A DNA stretch of 64,000 nucleotides from JAXMHQ01 sp046346665 (GCA_046346665.1 JAXMHQ010000001.1:124001-188000), one strand, 5' to 3'. Shown: positions 1-8,308, counted from the stretch's first letter. The notes: generated from the sequence alone by a model not told the origin. A program made the numbers and translations.

Positions 1-794
1 TGCTGCACAAGCGTGTCGAACAGCACAATTTTTCGGAACCGGCCGAGCCCGGTGAAAAACGCGTTGGAATGGCGGGAACGTTTGCTGCCGTCCATGACCT
101 CGAGGCTGCGGGTCTGGAACCGGGTGCGTTCGGCGAGCTGGAAAAGCCGGTCCCGCAATTCGCCTTCCGGCAGCGCGGTGAATTTGTTGAACAGCGGCAG
201 GATCAGCACCGGCGCGAGGATCATCATGACGGTTTGAAATGCCAGCAGACTGGCCCACGCCCACAACCACCAGGCCGCGCCCGCCCATTCCACCAGTTTC
301 AGCACCAGCAGCAACAGTGGAAACCCAAGCACCACCGCCAGCAATAATCCCCTCGCCCGATCCAGCCACCACGTGCCCGGGGTGGCCGTGTTGAACCCGA
401 ACCGCTGCTCCAGCCGGAATTGCTCGTGCCAGTCCAGGGGCAAACCGGGAATCGCCAAAGCGAGGCCAACCAGCAGGAGAAAAAGCGCCATGGCACCCGC
501 ACCGGATCCGAGCCGGTCCTGCACCGCGGCCAAAGCCCGCGGCAGGACGCCGCTGAACAAAACGGCTGCGAGCACCGCTGCATGCCAGGCGTCCGAGACC
601 TGGCTGAACCGGCTCCGCGCCAGCGTGTATTCGATCGAGCGCTGATACGTGGCTGCGTCCATGACACCCCGGAACGCGTCAGGCAGCCCGCCGGAGTGCC
701 GCCCGCACTCCCGCTGATTCAGCCATTCCAATCCGAGCTGCGCCGCCAAACGCCCGAGGATCAGCGCCAGCGCCAGGAGAGCAATCCAGTTCAC
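1..794 (-). CDS. Ste24-like M48 zinc metalloprotease, C-terminus outside window
   Basis: Membrane-embedded zinc protease of the Ste24/CAAX protease 1 group. Reading leftwards from a GTG at 794 the frame stays open for 264 codons to the window edge. It begins with a hydrophobic segment (NWIALLALALILGRLAA) and has further membrane segments near residues 70-90, 100-118, 148-168 and 172-200. The stretches RSIEYTLARSRF and, close to the edge, RSRHSNAFFTGLGR and KIVLFDTLVQQ are those that precede the HExxH zinc site in this family. That site itself would lie just outside the window, so catalytic competence cannot be judged. GTG 794 is preferred because it supplies the first membrane segment; an ATG at 662 would remove it. 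Family membership is a recognition from sequence; the substrate is unknown. Confidence 0.8.
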   Translation of the reverse strand, partial: MNWIALLALALILGRLAAQLGLEWLNQRECGRHSGGLPDAFRGVMDAATYQRSIEYTLARSRFSQVSDAWHAAVLAAVLFSGVLPRALAAVQDRLGSGAGAMALFLLLVGLALAIPGLPLDWHEQFRLEQRFGFNTATPGTWWLDRARGLLLAVVLGFPLLLLVLKLVEWAGAAWWLWAWASLLAFQTVMMILAPVLILPLFNKFTALPEGELRDRLFQLAERTRFQTRSLEVMDGSKRSRHSNAFFTGLGRFRKIVLFDTLVQ

Positions 795-896
795 GCCTGT
801 GACATTAACGCGCTATCCTGGAAAGAAAAGCGGGGAGATCCCAGGAACCCCTGGAAAAATCCCCGGCCCGCCCGCCCCCCGCCGGGTTGGGCCACG

Positions 897-934
897 TGCA
901 ACCTTTGTGTTGCAGGTGCAACAAAAAGGTTGCA
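897..934. repeat. 38-bp palindromic element, copy 1
   Basis: Left arm TGCAACCTTTGTGTTGCAG, right arm its near reverse complement (two mismatched positions, 11 and 19). The length and outer arm match the element at 18162-18199, while the inner arm differs with paired changes. Confidence 0.8.
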
Positions 935-1109
935 CGGCCAGGGATCGCGTGAACGTGGGCGGCGGTTGAGTTGTCTGGTGTCTGCTGCCGGATTAGCGGT
1001 GGAAATTACATTGAAACGAACGCCCAGAGCTGAAACAACGCGGCGAGATCCCGGCGAGATCCTCGCAAAATCCTCGCACAGGCAGACCGCCCGCCCCTCC
1101 CTGGCCACG

Positions 1110-1147
1110 TGCACCCTTTGTGTGGCTGGTGCAAAAAACAGGTTGCA
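1110..1147. repeat. 38-bp palindromic element, degenerate copy 2
   Basis: Same length and position within the second tandem unit as the element at 897-934. Arms start TGCACCCTTTGTG and end AGGTTGCA, but the inner pairing is largely lost, so this copy looks decayed. Confidence 0.7.
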
Positions 1148-1270
1148 CGGCCAGGGATCGCGTGAACGTGGGCGGCGGTTGAGTTGTCTTGTGTCTGCTG
1201 CCGGATTGGCGGTAGGATTGTCCTGCGGGCCGGAGGCAGGCACCTGGGGCGGCACGCAACTTTTGTGCGC

Positions 1271-2485
1271 ATGAAAAAAAGCATCCTGTTCGTGGAGGAC
1301 GACCCGGTTCAACTGCAATTGTTCGAACTGTTGCTGTCCACCCAGATGACGGGATGGGAGGTCACGTGCCTGGGGGATTCACAACAGGCGCTGGAGCTGC
1401 TCGAGGGGCGGGCGTTTGACGTGGTGATTTCCGACTGGCTGATGCCGGGGGTGAGCGGGGCCGCCCTGATGAAGCGGGTGCGGGACCGGCGGCCCGGCGC
1501 GGCGCGGATCATTGTTTCCGTTCTCAGCAACCAGGAGGAAGTCGCGCGGGCGCTCGCGGACACGCACCAGTTCATTCCGAAACCGTTCGACCTGAAACGG
1601 CTCAGGGACACGCTCGAACAGATTGGGAGCCTGGACGCCTACCTGAAGGACGAAAAGGTGGTGGCGTTGATATCCAGGTTGGGCGAACTGCCGAGCTACC
1701 CGACGTTGTACCTGAAAATCATGCAGCAACTCGCGTCGCCCGAGGCGTCGATCGAGGTCATCGCCGGCATCATTTCGGAGGACATGGGGATGACGGCCAA
1801 GATGCTGCAGATCGCCAATTCGGCGGTGATTGCGCTGGCGCACCGCGTTCACAGCCCCTTTGAAGCCGTGGAATATCTCGGGCTGGGAACCGTGCGCTCC
1901 CTCGTCCTGTCGGCCCACATCTTTTCCAGCTACGACCGCGTGACGCTCGGCGGTTATTCGACCGAGCGCCTCTGGAGCCATGCCCTGCGCACCGCGTCGA
2001 TTGCGCGGCTGATCGTGCAGTTGGAATCCGGGGATCCCGAGGATGCGGAGGATGCCTACGTGGCGGGGATGCTGCACGACGCGGGGAAGCTGATGTTGGC
2101 GAGTTGTCTGCCGGAGGAATTCGAGCGTGCCGCGAGCCTGGCGGCGCGCAAACGGATCTCCTTTCCCGAAGCCGAACTCGAGGTTTACGGCACTTCGCAC
2201 GCGGCCGCAGCGGCTTACCTGCTCGGATTGTGGGGGCTGCCGTCGTCGATCGTGGAAGCGGTGGCGTTTCATCATGAACCTTCCCGGAGCGGCCGGAGGG
2301 TTTTTGGCCCGCTGGCGGCCGTGCACGCGGCGGATGTGCTGGAACAGGAACTGTCCAAAGGCGAGACCCACGGGTTGCCGGTCCCACTGGACACGGAATA
2401 CCTGGCCGAACTGAATCTTCAGGATCACTTGCGGAACTGGCGCGCCGAGGCGGTCAGGCAATTGAATTCGCCCCGCCGGCATTGA
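1271..2485 (+). CDS. REC-HDOD response regulator (paralogue 1)
   Basis: Signal-transduction protein of 404 residues. Residues 1-118 form a receiver domain with the acidic pocket VEDDP at 8-12, phospho-acceptor D55 (VVISDW) and the conserved lysine K104 (FIPKPF). Residues about 135-340 form an HDOD domain (GELPSYPTLYLKIMQQL; MTAKMLQIANSA; VEYLGLGTVRSLVLSAH; MLHDAGKLML). HDOD domains are HD-like output modules whose catalytic role is usually unknown. The start is the ATG followed by KKSILFVEDD, matching both paralogues; a longer frame upstream runs through the tandem repeat and is not believed. It is the first of three related genes in 4.3 kb, so tandem duplication is likely. No partner histidine kinase is seen in the window. 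Confidence 0.9.
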   Translation: MKKSILFVEDDPVQLQLFELLLSTQMTGWEVTCLGDSQQALELLEGRAFDVVISDWLMPGVSGAALMKRVRDRRPGAARIIVSVLSNQEEVARALADTHQFIPKPFDLKRLRDTLEQIGSLDAYLKDEKVVALISRLGELPSYPTLYLKIMQQLASPEASIEVIAGIISEDMGMTAKMLQIANSAVIALAHRVHSPFEAVEYLGLGTVRSLVLSAHIFSSYDRVTLGGYSTERLWSHALRTASIARLIVQLESGDPEDAEDAYVAGMLHDAGKLMLASCLPEEFERAASLAARKRISFPEAELEVYGTSHAAAAAYLLGLWGLPSSIVEAVAFHHEPSRSGRRVFGPLAAVHAADVLEQELSKGETHGLPVPLDTEYLAELNLQDHLRNWRAEAVRQLNSPRRH

Positions 2486-2550
2486 ATCCGACGGATTCGG
2501 GGTTGGACCTGGATTTGCTGTATTTCCGGCAACATTCAGGGTCTTTAGGG

Positions 2551-3735
2551 ATGCCGCCGGTCACCAAAAAACGGGTTTTATTCGTCGAAGCCGACCCGGC
2601 TTTGCTGCAGGTCTACGTGCGTTTGCTGGACGACGAGCCGGGCGTGTGGGAGGTGCTGGGCGCCACGGACGCGGCGCAAGCCCTCGAGCTGCTGAACCAA
2701 CAGCCCTGCGACGTGGTGGTCTCCGATCTCCGAATGCGGGGAATGAGCGGCGTCGAACTGATGGCTGCAGTGCGGCAGCGGCACCCGCACATCTCCCGGA
2801 TCATTCTCTCGGAAATCAGCGACCAGGAGGAAGTGTCGCGCTGCCTGAATTCGATCCACCAGTTCCTGCCCAAGCCGTTCGAGGTCCCCGCGTTGAAAGC
2901 CGCCCTGGCCCGCATCGGCGGACTGGATGCCTATCTCCAGGATGCCCGGCTCAAAGCGCTCGTCGGGCAGCTCGGGTCGCTTCCCAGCCTGCCGTCCCTG
3001 TATATCGAGATCATGAAGGAGCTGTCCTCGAACGAGCCGTCGCTGGACAACATCGCCGAGATCATCGCGAGGGACCCCGGCATGACGGCGCGCATGCTGC
3101 AGATCGTGAACTCGGCCGTGCTGGGATTGGCGCGCAAGATCAGCAGCCCCTTCGAAGCGGTTCAATACCTCGGCACCGCCACCATCCGGTCGCTGGTGTT
3201 GTCGGCCCAGATTTTTTCGCGGTTCAACAAGGCGCCGGTGAAGGGTTTTTCCTTCGACCGCCTCTGGGCGCACGCACTCGGGACCGCCGGGCTGTCGCGG
3301 AGAATCATGCAACTCGAGGACGCCGACCGCCGGGACGCGGAGGAGGCTTACGTGGCGGGCATGCTGCACGATGTGGGGAAGCTGATGCTGGCGACCTGCA
3401 TTCCGCGGCGGTTCCAGGACGCGCTCACGCTGGCGGCCGCGCGCGAATTGCCTTTGTGCGAGGCGGAGATGGCCATTTACGGAGCGACGCACGCCGGCGT
3501 GGCGGCGTATCTGTTCGGCCTCTGGGGATTGCCGGTGCCGATTGTGGAAGCCGTGGCGCTGCACCACGCCCCGGGCCGGAGCAGCAGCCGCCAGTTCGGC
3601 CCGCTGACCGCCGTCCACGTGGCCAACATCCTTGTCCACCCGGAAGGTAAACCCGCAACCATGGACACCGAATACCTTGCCGCCTGCGGCGTGGACAGCC
3701 GCGTCAATGCCTGGCGAAAGGCGCTGACCTCCTGA
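2551..3735 (+). CDS. REC-HDOD response regulator (paralogue 2, altered acidic pocket)
   Basis: Protein of 394 residues with the same REC plus HDOD arrangement as its upstream neighbour. The phospho-acceptor D59 (VVVSDLRM) and the lysine in FLPKPFEV are kept, but the acidic pocket reads VEADP, so the second of the usual acidic residues that bind Mg2+ is alanine. The HDOD half keeps AGMLHDVGKLMLA. Start choice: a TTG at 2482 overlaps the preceding stop and would add 23 residues; the ATG at 2551 leads into VTKKRVLFVEAD and aligns with the starts of the two paralogues, so it is preferred. The gene follows its paralogue by 65 bases and is probably co-transcribed with it. Weaker Mg2+ binding and phosphorylation are inferences from the single substitution. 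Confidence 0.88.
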   Translation: MPPVTKKRVLFVEADPALLQVYVRLLDDEPGVWEVLGATDAAQALELLNQQPCDVVVSDLRMRGMSGVELMAAVRQRHPHISRIILSEISDQEEVSRCLNSIHQFLPKPFEVPALKAALARIGGLDAYLQDARLKALVGQLGSLPSLPSLYIEIMKELSSNEPSLDNIAEIIARDPGMTARMLQIVNSAVLGLARKISSPFEAVQYLGTATIRSLVLSAQIFSRFNKAPVKGFSFDRLWAHALGTAGLSRRIMQLEDADRRDAEEAYVAGMLHDVGKLMLATCIPRRFQDALTLAAARELPLCEAEMAIYGATHAGVAAYLFGLWGLPVPIVEAVALHHAPGRSSSRQFGPLTAVHVANILVHPEGKPATMDTEYLAACGVDSRVNAWRKALTS

Positions 3736-3742
3736 ACAACGT

Positions 3743-4102
3743 TCAACTCCCCGCAGGTCCTGCGTTTTCGACCCCCTCATCCTTCCGCCGCCCCTTTCCC
3801 AGCAGGCGCAGGTTGCGCGCGTAGAGCACGGGCAGAAAGACGTAGCCCAGGATGACCGGCAGCTTGTCGATGTGCACAGCGTAAACCAGGCAGATGATGC
3901 TGCCCCAGAAGCTCAGGTGCCAGAACACGGCGGGCACCACGACGCGCTGCTGCTTTTCCGAATACAGCCACTGGATGACAAATCGAAGGCTGAACAGCAG
4001 GTTGCCCAGCAGGCCGAACGCAGTCCAGTAACGGGACTCCGCAAACAGCCATCCCAGGCGGCCACCTAACATCTCCTGAACGATTCCAGGTGCATCGTGC
4101 AT
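3743..4102 (-). CDS. LAB_N domain membrane protein (lipid A biosynthesis N-terminal-like)
   Basis: Small integral membrane protein of 119 residues matching the LAB_N family, the domain found fused to or beside lipid-A-disaccharide synthase in some bacteria. It has three hydrophobic segments: YWTAFGLLGNLLFSLRFVI, the stretch AVFWHLSFWGSIICLVY, and LPVILGYVFLPVLYA. The hallmark run RFVIQWLYSEKQ followed by VVPAVFWHLS is present. The ATG at 4102 is chosen because the upstream frame is basic and low in family similarity. It lies convergent to paralogue 2 and divergent from paralogue 3 of the REC-HDOD genes and is not next to lpxB here. A role in lipid or isoprenoid-linked sugar handling is inferred from the family only. 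Confidence 0.8.
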   Translation of the reverse strand: MHDAPGIVQEMLGGRLGWLFAESRYWTAFGLLGNLLFSLRFVIQWLYSEKQQRVVVPAVFWHLSFWGSIICLVYAVHIDKLPVILGYVFLPVLYARNLRLLGKGRRKDEGVENAGPAGS

Positions 4103-4400
4103 AAATAAAGAGCGCCAGGACCCGGTCCGGCGGCGATTTCCAGAAAACCACCGATGCGCGCCGCATGCAAGATCCATCCCGCGCCTCAGTGTCCTGCTGC
4201 GGGGATCAGTGACCATAATGCGGCCACCAACTGGACAATGCCCCTCCGGCAGATCGTCGCGGAACCGGCGAATCCCCGCTTGCCTCGCCCCCAAAGCCGG
4301 TCTTAAAGTCGGGGCCATTGGCGGCCCCATCCGCGGAACGGCCCTTGCTTCATCCAGCTGACTGCGGGTGTCCCGGGGTCCTTGTTGGAATTCTACTCAG

Positions 4401-5603
4401 ATGAAAAAGCGCATTCTTTTTGTCGAAGACGATCCGGTGTTGCTGGAGATGTACCTGATGATGGTGGAGAGCGGCGGCAAGCAATGGGAGGTGTTCACCG
4501 CGGAAAGCGGACGGGAAGCGCTGGAGAAACTCAAGACGACGCCGGTGAACGTCGTGGTCTCGGACATGCACATGCGCGGCATGACGGGAATTGAGCTGTT
4601 GATGCAGGTCCGCGACCAATACCCGCGCGCCTCGCGCATCATCCTGTCCGGGGTGAAGGACCAGCAGGAAATCGCCCGCAGCCTGGGTTGCACGCACCAG
4701 TTCCTGGCAAAACCTTTCAACGTCAACGAACTGCTCGCCACCCTCGCCCGCGTCGGCAACCTCGATGTCTATCTCAACGACCCGAAACTGCAGGCGCTCG
4801 TCGGACAGGTCCGCTCCCTGCCCAGTTTCCCGTCGCTCTACATGGATATCATGCAGGAGCTCGCTTCGGAAAATTCCTCGCTGGAAAGCATCGCCGGCAT
4901 CATGGCGCGCGACCCCGGCATGACGGCGAAGATCCTGCAGATCGTCAATTCGGCCGCCATCGGACTGACCCAGAAAATCAACACCGCGTTCGAAGCGGTC
5001 CAGTTCCTCGGCCTCGGCACCGTCCGGTCGCTGGTGTTGTCGGCCCACATTTTCTCCTGCTTCGAAGACAACCGGCTCAAGGGATTTTCCATTCCGAAAT
5101 TGTGGAGTCATTCGGTCCGGGTCGCTTCGGTTGCGCGCCGGATTCTGCAACTGGAACAGGCCACTGCCGCAGAAGCCGAGGAGGCTTATACGGCCGGGAT
5201 GCTGCATGACTCGGGCAAGCTGATGCTGGCCGCCAGCCTGCCGGAGCAATTCCAGCAGGCCCTGAATCTTTCCGCGGAACGCCAGATCCCGCTGCACCAG
5301 GCCGAACTGGAAATCTACGGCGCCACGCACGCGGGCGCCGCCGGTTACCTGCTCGGGCTGTGGGGCCTGCCCGCCCCCGTCGTCGAAGCGGTTGCCTTCC
5401 ACCATTTCCCCGCGCAAAGCGGTTCCTCGCTGTTCGGTCCGCTGGGAGCGGTGCACGTGGCGGATGTGCTGGAAAAGGAATTGAACGCCGAAAAGACTTC
5501 GGCGCCCGACGCCGCCTACCTGGCGTCGGCCGGCAAGGCCGGACGGCTGGATGCGTGGCGGGAAGAAGCCGGCCGGCTGCTCAACGCGAACGGGCCCGAG
5601 TGA
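4401..5603 (+). CDS. REC-HDOD response regulator (paralogue 3)
   Basis: Protein of 400 residues: receiver domain with VEDDP acidic pocket, phospho-acceptor D55 (VVVSDMHM) and lysine in FLAKPFNV, then an HDOD domain from about residue 130 (VRSLPSFPSLYMDIMQEL, MTAKILQIVNSA, LGLGTVRSLVLSAHIF, AGMLHDSGKLMLAA). It is closer to paralogue 1 in its intact acidic pocket. The ATG at 4401 gives KKRILFVEDD directly at the N-terminus; an in-frame TTG at 4368 would add 11 residues without family support. It is separated from paralogue 2 by the reverse-strand LAB_N gene, which suggests an insertion or rearrangement after the duplications. Confidence 0.9.
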   Translation: MKKRILFVEDDPVLLEMYLMMVESGGKQWEVFTAESGREALEKLKTTPVNVVVSDMHMRGMTGIELLMQVRDQYPRASRIILSGVKDQQEIARSLGCTHQFLAKPFNVNELLATLARVGNLDVYLNDPKLQALVGQVRSLPSFPSLYMDIMQELASENSSLESIAGIMARDPGMTAKILQIVNSAAIGLTQKINTAFEAVQFLGLGTVRSLVLSAHIFSCFEDNRLKGFSIPKLWSHSVRVASVARRILQLEQATAAEAEEAYTAGMLHDSGKLMLAASLPEQFQQALNLSAERQIPLHQAELEIYGATHAGAAGYLLGLWGLPAPVVEAVAFHHFPAQSGSSLFGPLGAVHVADVLEKELNAEKTSAPDAAYLASAGKAGRLDAWREEAGRLLNANGPE

Positions 5604-5609
5604 CGCCCG

Positions 5610-6026
5610 TCAGGGATTCCCCGCGGCCTCCAGCTTTTCCAGGAACCATGCCGGCGGCCGAATGGCTTTCGCGGCGCGATCCGTGAAGGCGTGCACCGTG
5701 TACCCCCGGACGACCTCGCGGCCGGAATCGTGGTGCGAGATGAGGACTTCGAAGCGGAGTCGGGCCCGGCCGGACACCTCGACGCGGGTCACGATGCGGA
5801 GGAGATCGTCGTAGCGTGCGCCGCCGCGGTATTCCAGGTGGGCTTCAACGAGCGGCAGAAAAACGCCCTGCGCCTCCAGTTCGGCATACGACATTCCCAG
5901 CCGGCGCCGCATCAATTCCGTCCGCCCGCATTCAAACCACTCCAGCGCGCGGGAGTTGTAAAACGTGCCCATCTGGTCCGTCTCGCTGTAACGGACCCGC
6001 AGCGCCAGTTCGTCGGTCAAACTCAT
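5610..6026 (-). CDS. YbgC/4HBT-type acyl-CoA thioesterase
   Basis: Hot-dog fold thioesterase of 138 residues, which would hydrolyse acyl-CoA thioesters in the cytoplasm. The N-terminus has the signature RVRYSETDQMGTFYNSRALEWFE, here split as RVRYSETDQMG then TFYNSRALEWFE, with the catalytic aspartate in ETDQMG. The central part (EYRGGARYDDLLRIVTRV) and the C-terminal helix (FLEKLEAA) fit the family length of about 130-140. The ATG at 6026 is preferred over in-frame upstream codons because the upstream extension is proline- and arginine-rich and overlaps a GC-rich repeat. It ends 6 bases from the convergent REC-HDOD gene. In Proteobacteria ybgC sits with tol genes; that context is absent here. 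Confidence 0.85.
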   Translation of the reverse strand: MSLTDELALRVRYSETDQMGTFYNSRALEWFECGRTELMRRRLGMSYAELEAQGVFLPLVEAHLEYRGGARYDDLLRIVTRVEVSGRARLRFEVLISHHDSGREVVRGYTVHAFTDRAAKAIRPPAWFLEKLEAAGNP

Positions 6027-6107
6027 CGCCCCGAGACTTGCCGAGCGATTCGCCGGGGTCAAGCAGAAGGGCGCCCTTGTGCTGATTTGGAGTTCGCATG
6101 AAGCCTG

Positions 6108-6153
6108 GCAGGGCGCGCTCCGCGCGGCCGGCCCCGCGGAGCGGGGCCCTACC
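6108..6153. repeat. GC-rich double-hairpin repeat
   Basis: Two adjacent inverted repeats (GCGCGCTCCGCGCG, then CCCCGCGGAGCGGGG) bounded by GGCAGGG on the left and CCCTACC on the right. The same plan (AGGG, hairpin, short GC linker, hairpin, CCCTACC or TTACC) occurs at 12168-12215 and inside the repeats at 41821 and 63432. Confidence 0.7.
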
Positions 6154-6223
6154 CGATCACCCACGCCGGATTTGGGTTGACGCGTGGTGCAGCGGCAGGC
6201 ACTGTTGGCGTTAGGGCAAGGGT

Positions 6224-6877
6224 ATGAAAGGGCAACGGGCGTTGACGCTGGTCGAACTTCTTCTCACGGTCTCCACCGTGCTCCTGCTCGCGACGCTGGC
6301 CATGTCCGGCGCGGGCCGGGTGCGCGACAAGGCGCGGGCTGTCCCCTGCCTTTCCAATCTGCGACAATGGGGCGCCGCGACGATGGTCTATGCCGGCGAT
6401 CACCAGGGCTGGCTGCCGAAAGACGGCGCGCCGAACGGCACATCCGTCGATGAAGGCTGGTACAACGATCTCCCGGCCGCCATCGGGCTCCCGCCGTATC
6501 ACCGCATGCCCTGGCGCAAAGATCCCAAAATCGACCCCGGCCGATCGCTCTGGATCTGTCCATCCAATCCCCGCCGCAGCAACGGAACCAACCTGTTCCA
6601 TTATTGCCTGAATGAACACGTCAACGGCACGGGCAATTACAATCGCCCGGTCCCCCTCAGCAGCCTGCCCCGGCCCGTCCTGACCGTGTGGCTGTTTGAC
6701 AACGGCAAACTGGCGGCCGTGGCCCAGCAAAACAACGTGCACAACAACCTCCACAACCACGGCGCCCAGTTGCTGTTCCTGGACGGCCACGCCCGGCGGT
6801 TCGACCGGTGGGAGATCTGGGATTCCAAACACCAGTGCGGACGGACCAACAATCCCGAGATTGTGTGGATACCGTGA
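6224..6877 (+). CDS. Type II/IV pseudopilin-like protein with H-X9-DG motif
   Basis: Protein of 217 residues with a class III prepilin N-terminus: short basic leader MKGQRA, then LTLVELLLTVSTVLLLATLAM with the conserved glutamate at +5 of the processed form. The residue before the cleavage site is alanine rather than the usual glycine. The C-terminal part contains NNLHNHGAQLLFLDGHARRF, which is the H-X9-DG style motif abundant in Planctomycetes and Verrucomicrobia pseudopilins. It would be inserted in the inner membrane and processed by a prepilin peptidase; the GspF-like gene at 60.5-61.7 kb shows the machinery exists. The start ATG lies in a poor ribosome-site context. Cargo or function is unknown. 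Confidence 0.85.
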   Translation: MKGQRALTLVELLLTVSTVLLLATLAMSGAGRVRDKARAVPCLSNLRQWGAATMVYAGDHQGWLPKDGAPNGTSVDEGWYNDLPAAIGLPPYHRMPWRKDPKIDPGRSLWICPSNPRRSNGTNLFHYCLNEHVNGTGNYNRPVPLSSLPRPVLTVWLFDNGKLAAVAQQNNVHNNLHNHGAQLLFLDGHARRFDRWEIWDSKHQCGRTNNPEIVWIP

Positions 6878-6898
6878 TTCCATGGCACAAAACAAAAT

Positions 6899-6989
6899 GG
6901 TTGCAGGTTGCTGGTTGCAGGTTGCAAGTTGCGGATCCAGTCGCACATCAGCCCGACAGGAACCTGCAACTTGCAACCATCAACCTGCA
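6899..6989. repeat. Word-hairpin, word GGTTGCA (period 7)
   Basis: Left arm 6899-6934 is about five degenerate copies of GGTTGCA; right arm 6961-6989 is the reverse complement series (AACCTGCA, ACTTGCA, ACCATCA, ACCTGCA). It starts 22 bases after the pseudopilin stop. The same word recurs at 8213-8293 on the other side of leuB. Confidence 0.85.
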
Positions 6990-7060
6990 CCCCGCACTCG
7001 TTCTCTTCCACTGAATTGAATTGCCTCGCCGCGAAAAATTATTAGCATCACCTGTCTTTT

Positions 7061-7077
7061 CCCCGCGCTGCGCGGGG
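7061..7077. other. GC hairpin upstream of leuB
   Basis: CCCCGCGC-TG-CGCGGGG is a perfect short hairpin preceded by CTTTT. On the minus strand it would be followed by AAAAG only, so it is not a clear terminator; a leader hairpin for leuB is possible. Confidence 0.4.
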
Positions 7078-7091
7078 GCACGATACGATTC

Positions 7092-8195
7092 ATGAAAAGC
7101 TACAATGTTGCGGTGATCGGCGGTGACGGCACGGGCCCTGAAGTGACGCGTGAAGCGTTGAAGGTCAGCGAGGCCGCCGCGGCCAAATTTGGATTTAAAC
7201 TGAACTGGCATCCTTACGATTTCGGCGGGGAACGCTATCTCAAGACCGGCGAAGTGCTGCCGGACAGCGCGGTGGATGAGCTGCGGAAGTTCCGCGGCAT
7301 CTTCCTCGGCGCGGTCGGCCATCCGCAGGTCAAACCCGGCATTCTCGAAAAAGGCATCCTGCTCCGGCTGCGCTTCGAGCTGGAACAATACATCAATCTT
7401 CGCCCAGTCAAACTGTATCGCGCCGTCGATTGCCCGTTGAAGGACAAGGGGCCCGAGCACGTCGATTTTGTCGTGGTGCGCGAGAACAACGAGGGACTTT
7501 ACACCGGCGCCGGCGGTTTTCTCTTCAAGGGCACGCCCAACGAGGTCGCCATCCAGGAATCCGTCAACACGCGCCGCGGCGTGGAACGCTGCCTGAAATA
7601 CGCCTTTGAACTCGCCCAGAAGCGCCGGGGCGGCCAGCCGTGGAAAGGGCTCCAGCCTGAGCATCTCAAGGCGAAGAAAACCGCGCAGCTCACCCTGTGC
7701 GGCAAGACCAACGTCCTCACCTACGCCTTCGACCTCTGGTGGCGCGCCTTCCAGGAACTCGCGCCGCAATACCCGACGGTCAAGACCGACTACGCCCACG
7801 TGGACGCCACCTGCATGTGGTTCGTGAAAAATCCGGAATGGTTCGACGTCATCGTCACCGACAACATGTTCGGTGACATCATCACCGACCTGGCCGCGAT
7901 CATCCAGGGCGGGCTCGGCGTGGCGGCGGGCGGCAATATCAATCCGGATGGCGCCTCGATGTTTGAGCCGATGGGCGGCAGCGCCCCGAAATACACCGGC
8001 CAGAACGTCATCAATCCCCTGGCCGCCATCAACGCGGCGGGAATGCTGCTCGATTTCCTCGGCGAAGCGAAAGCCGGCGCCGCCATCGAAGCCGCCGTCA
8101 TCCAGGTGATCAATACCAAGATCAAATCCCTGGCGGCAGGCAAAATGGGCTACAGCACGACGGAAGTCGGCGACCTCGTCGCGGCGGCGCTATAG
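7092..8195 (+). CDS. leuB: 3-isopropylmalate dehydrogenase
   Basis: NAD-dependent beta-decarboxylating dehydrogenase of 367 residues; in leucine synthesis it converts 3-isopropylmalate to 2-oxoisocaproate. The nucleotide-binding start [13 protein letters not shown], the substrate loop [19 protein letters not shown], the segment [16 protein letters not shown] followed by [14 protein letters not shown], and the metal-binding [14 protein letters not shown] are all present. The GTPNEVA/SVNT region resembles the LeuB form seen in actinobacteria, which favours LeuB over tartrate or isocitrate dehydrogenase, though these relatives cannot be fully excluded. The other leu genes are not in the window; the gene stands alone between two hairpins that share the same GGTTGCA word. 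Confidence 0.78.
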   Translation: MKSYNVAVIGGDGTGPEVTREALKVSEAAAAKFGFKLNWHPYDFGGERYLKTGEVLPDSAVDELRKFRGIFLGAVGHPQVKPGILEKGILLRLRFELEQYINLRPVKLYRAVDCPLKDKGPEHVDFVVVRENNEGLYTGAGGFLFKGTPNEVAIQESVNTRRGVERCLKYAFELAQKRRGGQPWKGLQPEHLKAKKTAQLTLCGKTNVLTYAFDLWWRAFQELAPQYPTVKTDYAHVDATCMWFVKNPEWFDVIVTDNMFGDIITDLAAIIQGGLGVAAGGNINPDGASMFEPMGGSAPKYTGQNVINPLAAINAAGMLLDFLGEAKAGAAIEAAVIQVINTKIKSLAAGKMGYSTTEVGDLVAAAL

Positions 8196-8212
8196 GCAGC
8201 GCCGGGTTAAGC

Positions 8213-8293
8213 GTTGCTGGTTGCAAGTTGCAGGTTGCAGGTTTGACGCCCGAGAGCGTCTTTTCCTGCAACTTTCAACCTGCAACCTGCAAC
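8213..8293. repeat. Word-hairpin, word GGTTGCA (period 7)
   Basis: Left arm 8213-8241 (GTTGCTG, GTTGCAA, GTTGCAG, GTTGCAG) and right arm 8265-8293 (CCTGCAA, CTTTCAA, CCTGCAA, CCTGCAA). It begins 18 bases after the leuB stop and ends 16 bases before the stop of the convergent DUF1080 gene. Confidence 0.85.
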
Positions 8294-8308
8294 TCGGTCA
8301 AAGTCCGC

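Larger units (their letters stand above)
833..1258. repeat. Two tandem copies of a ~213-bp unit
   Basis: Positions about 890-1006 and 1103-1219 are near-identical and lie 213 bases apart; weaker similarity extends upstream of each (the GAGATCC and CCGCCCGCC stretches), giving two head-to-tail units. Each unit contains a 38-base palindrome-like element followed by an almost invariant block (GGCCAGGGATCGCG ... GTTGAGTTGTCT ... GTCTGCTGCCGG). The block after the second unit, near 1248-1270, again resembles the start of a unit (CACGCAACTTTTGTG) and runs into the start codon of the REC-HDOD gene. No gene is convincing here; the two units fill the whole gap between the protease and that gene. Confidence 0.85.

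Noticed and set aside
299..667. Cysteine- and arginine-rich 122-residue open frame on the minus strand
   Set aside because: It is out of frame with the Ste24-like protease, whose frame carries recognisable motifs over the same bases.
2482..2550. TTG start giving paralogue 2 an N-terminal extension
   Set aside because: The receiver domain starts at ATG 2551 and the extension has no counterpart in the two paralogues.
6155..6200. Possible tRNA near 6150-6200
   Set aside because: No cloverleaf, T-loop GGTTC or CCA end can be drawn; no tRNA was found anywhere in the window by reading.
7061..7077. Intrinsic terminator upstream of leuB
   Set aside because: The hairpin is followed by GCACGA on the plus strand and AAAAG on the minus strand, so there is no U-tract in either direction.
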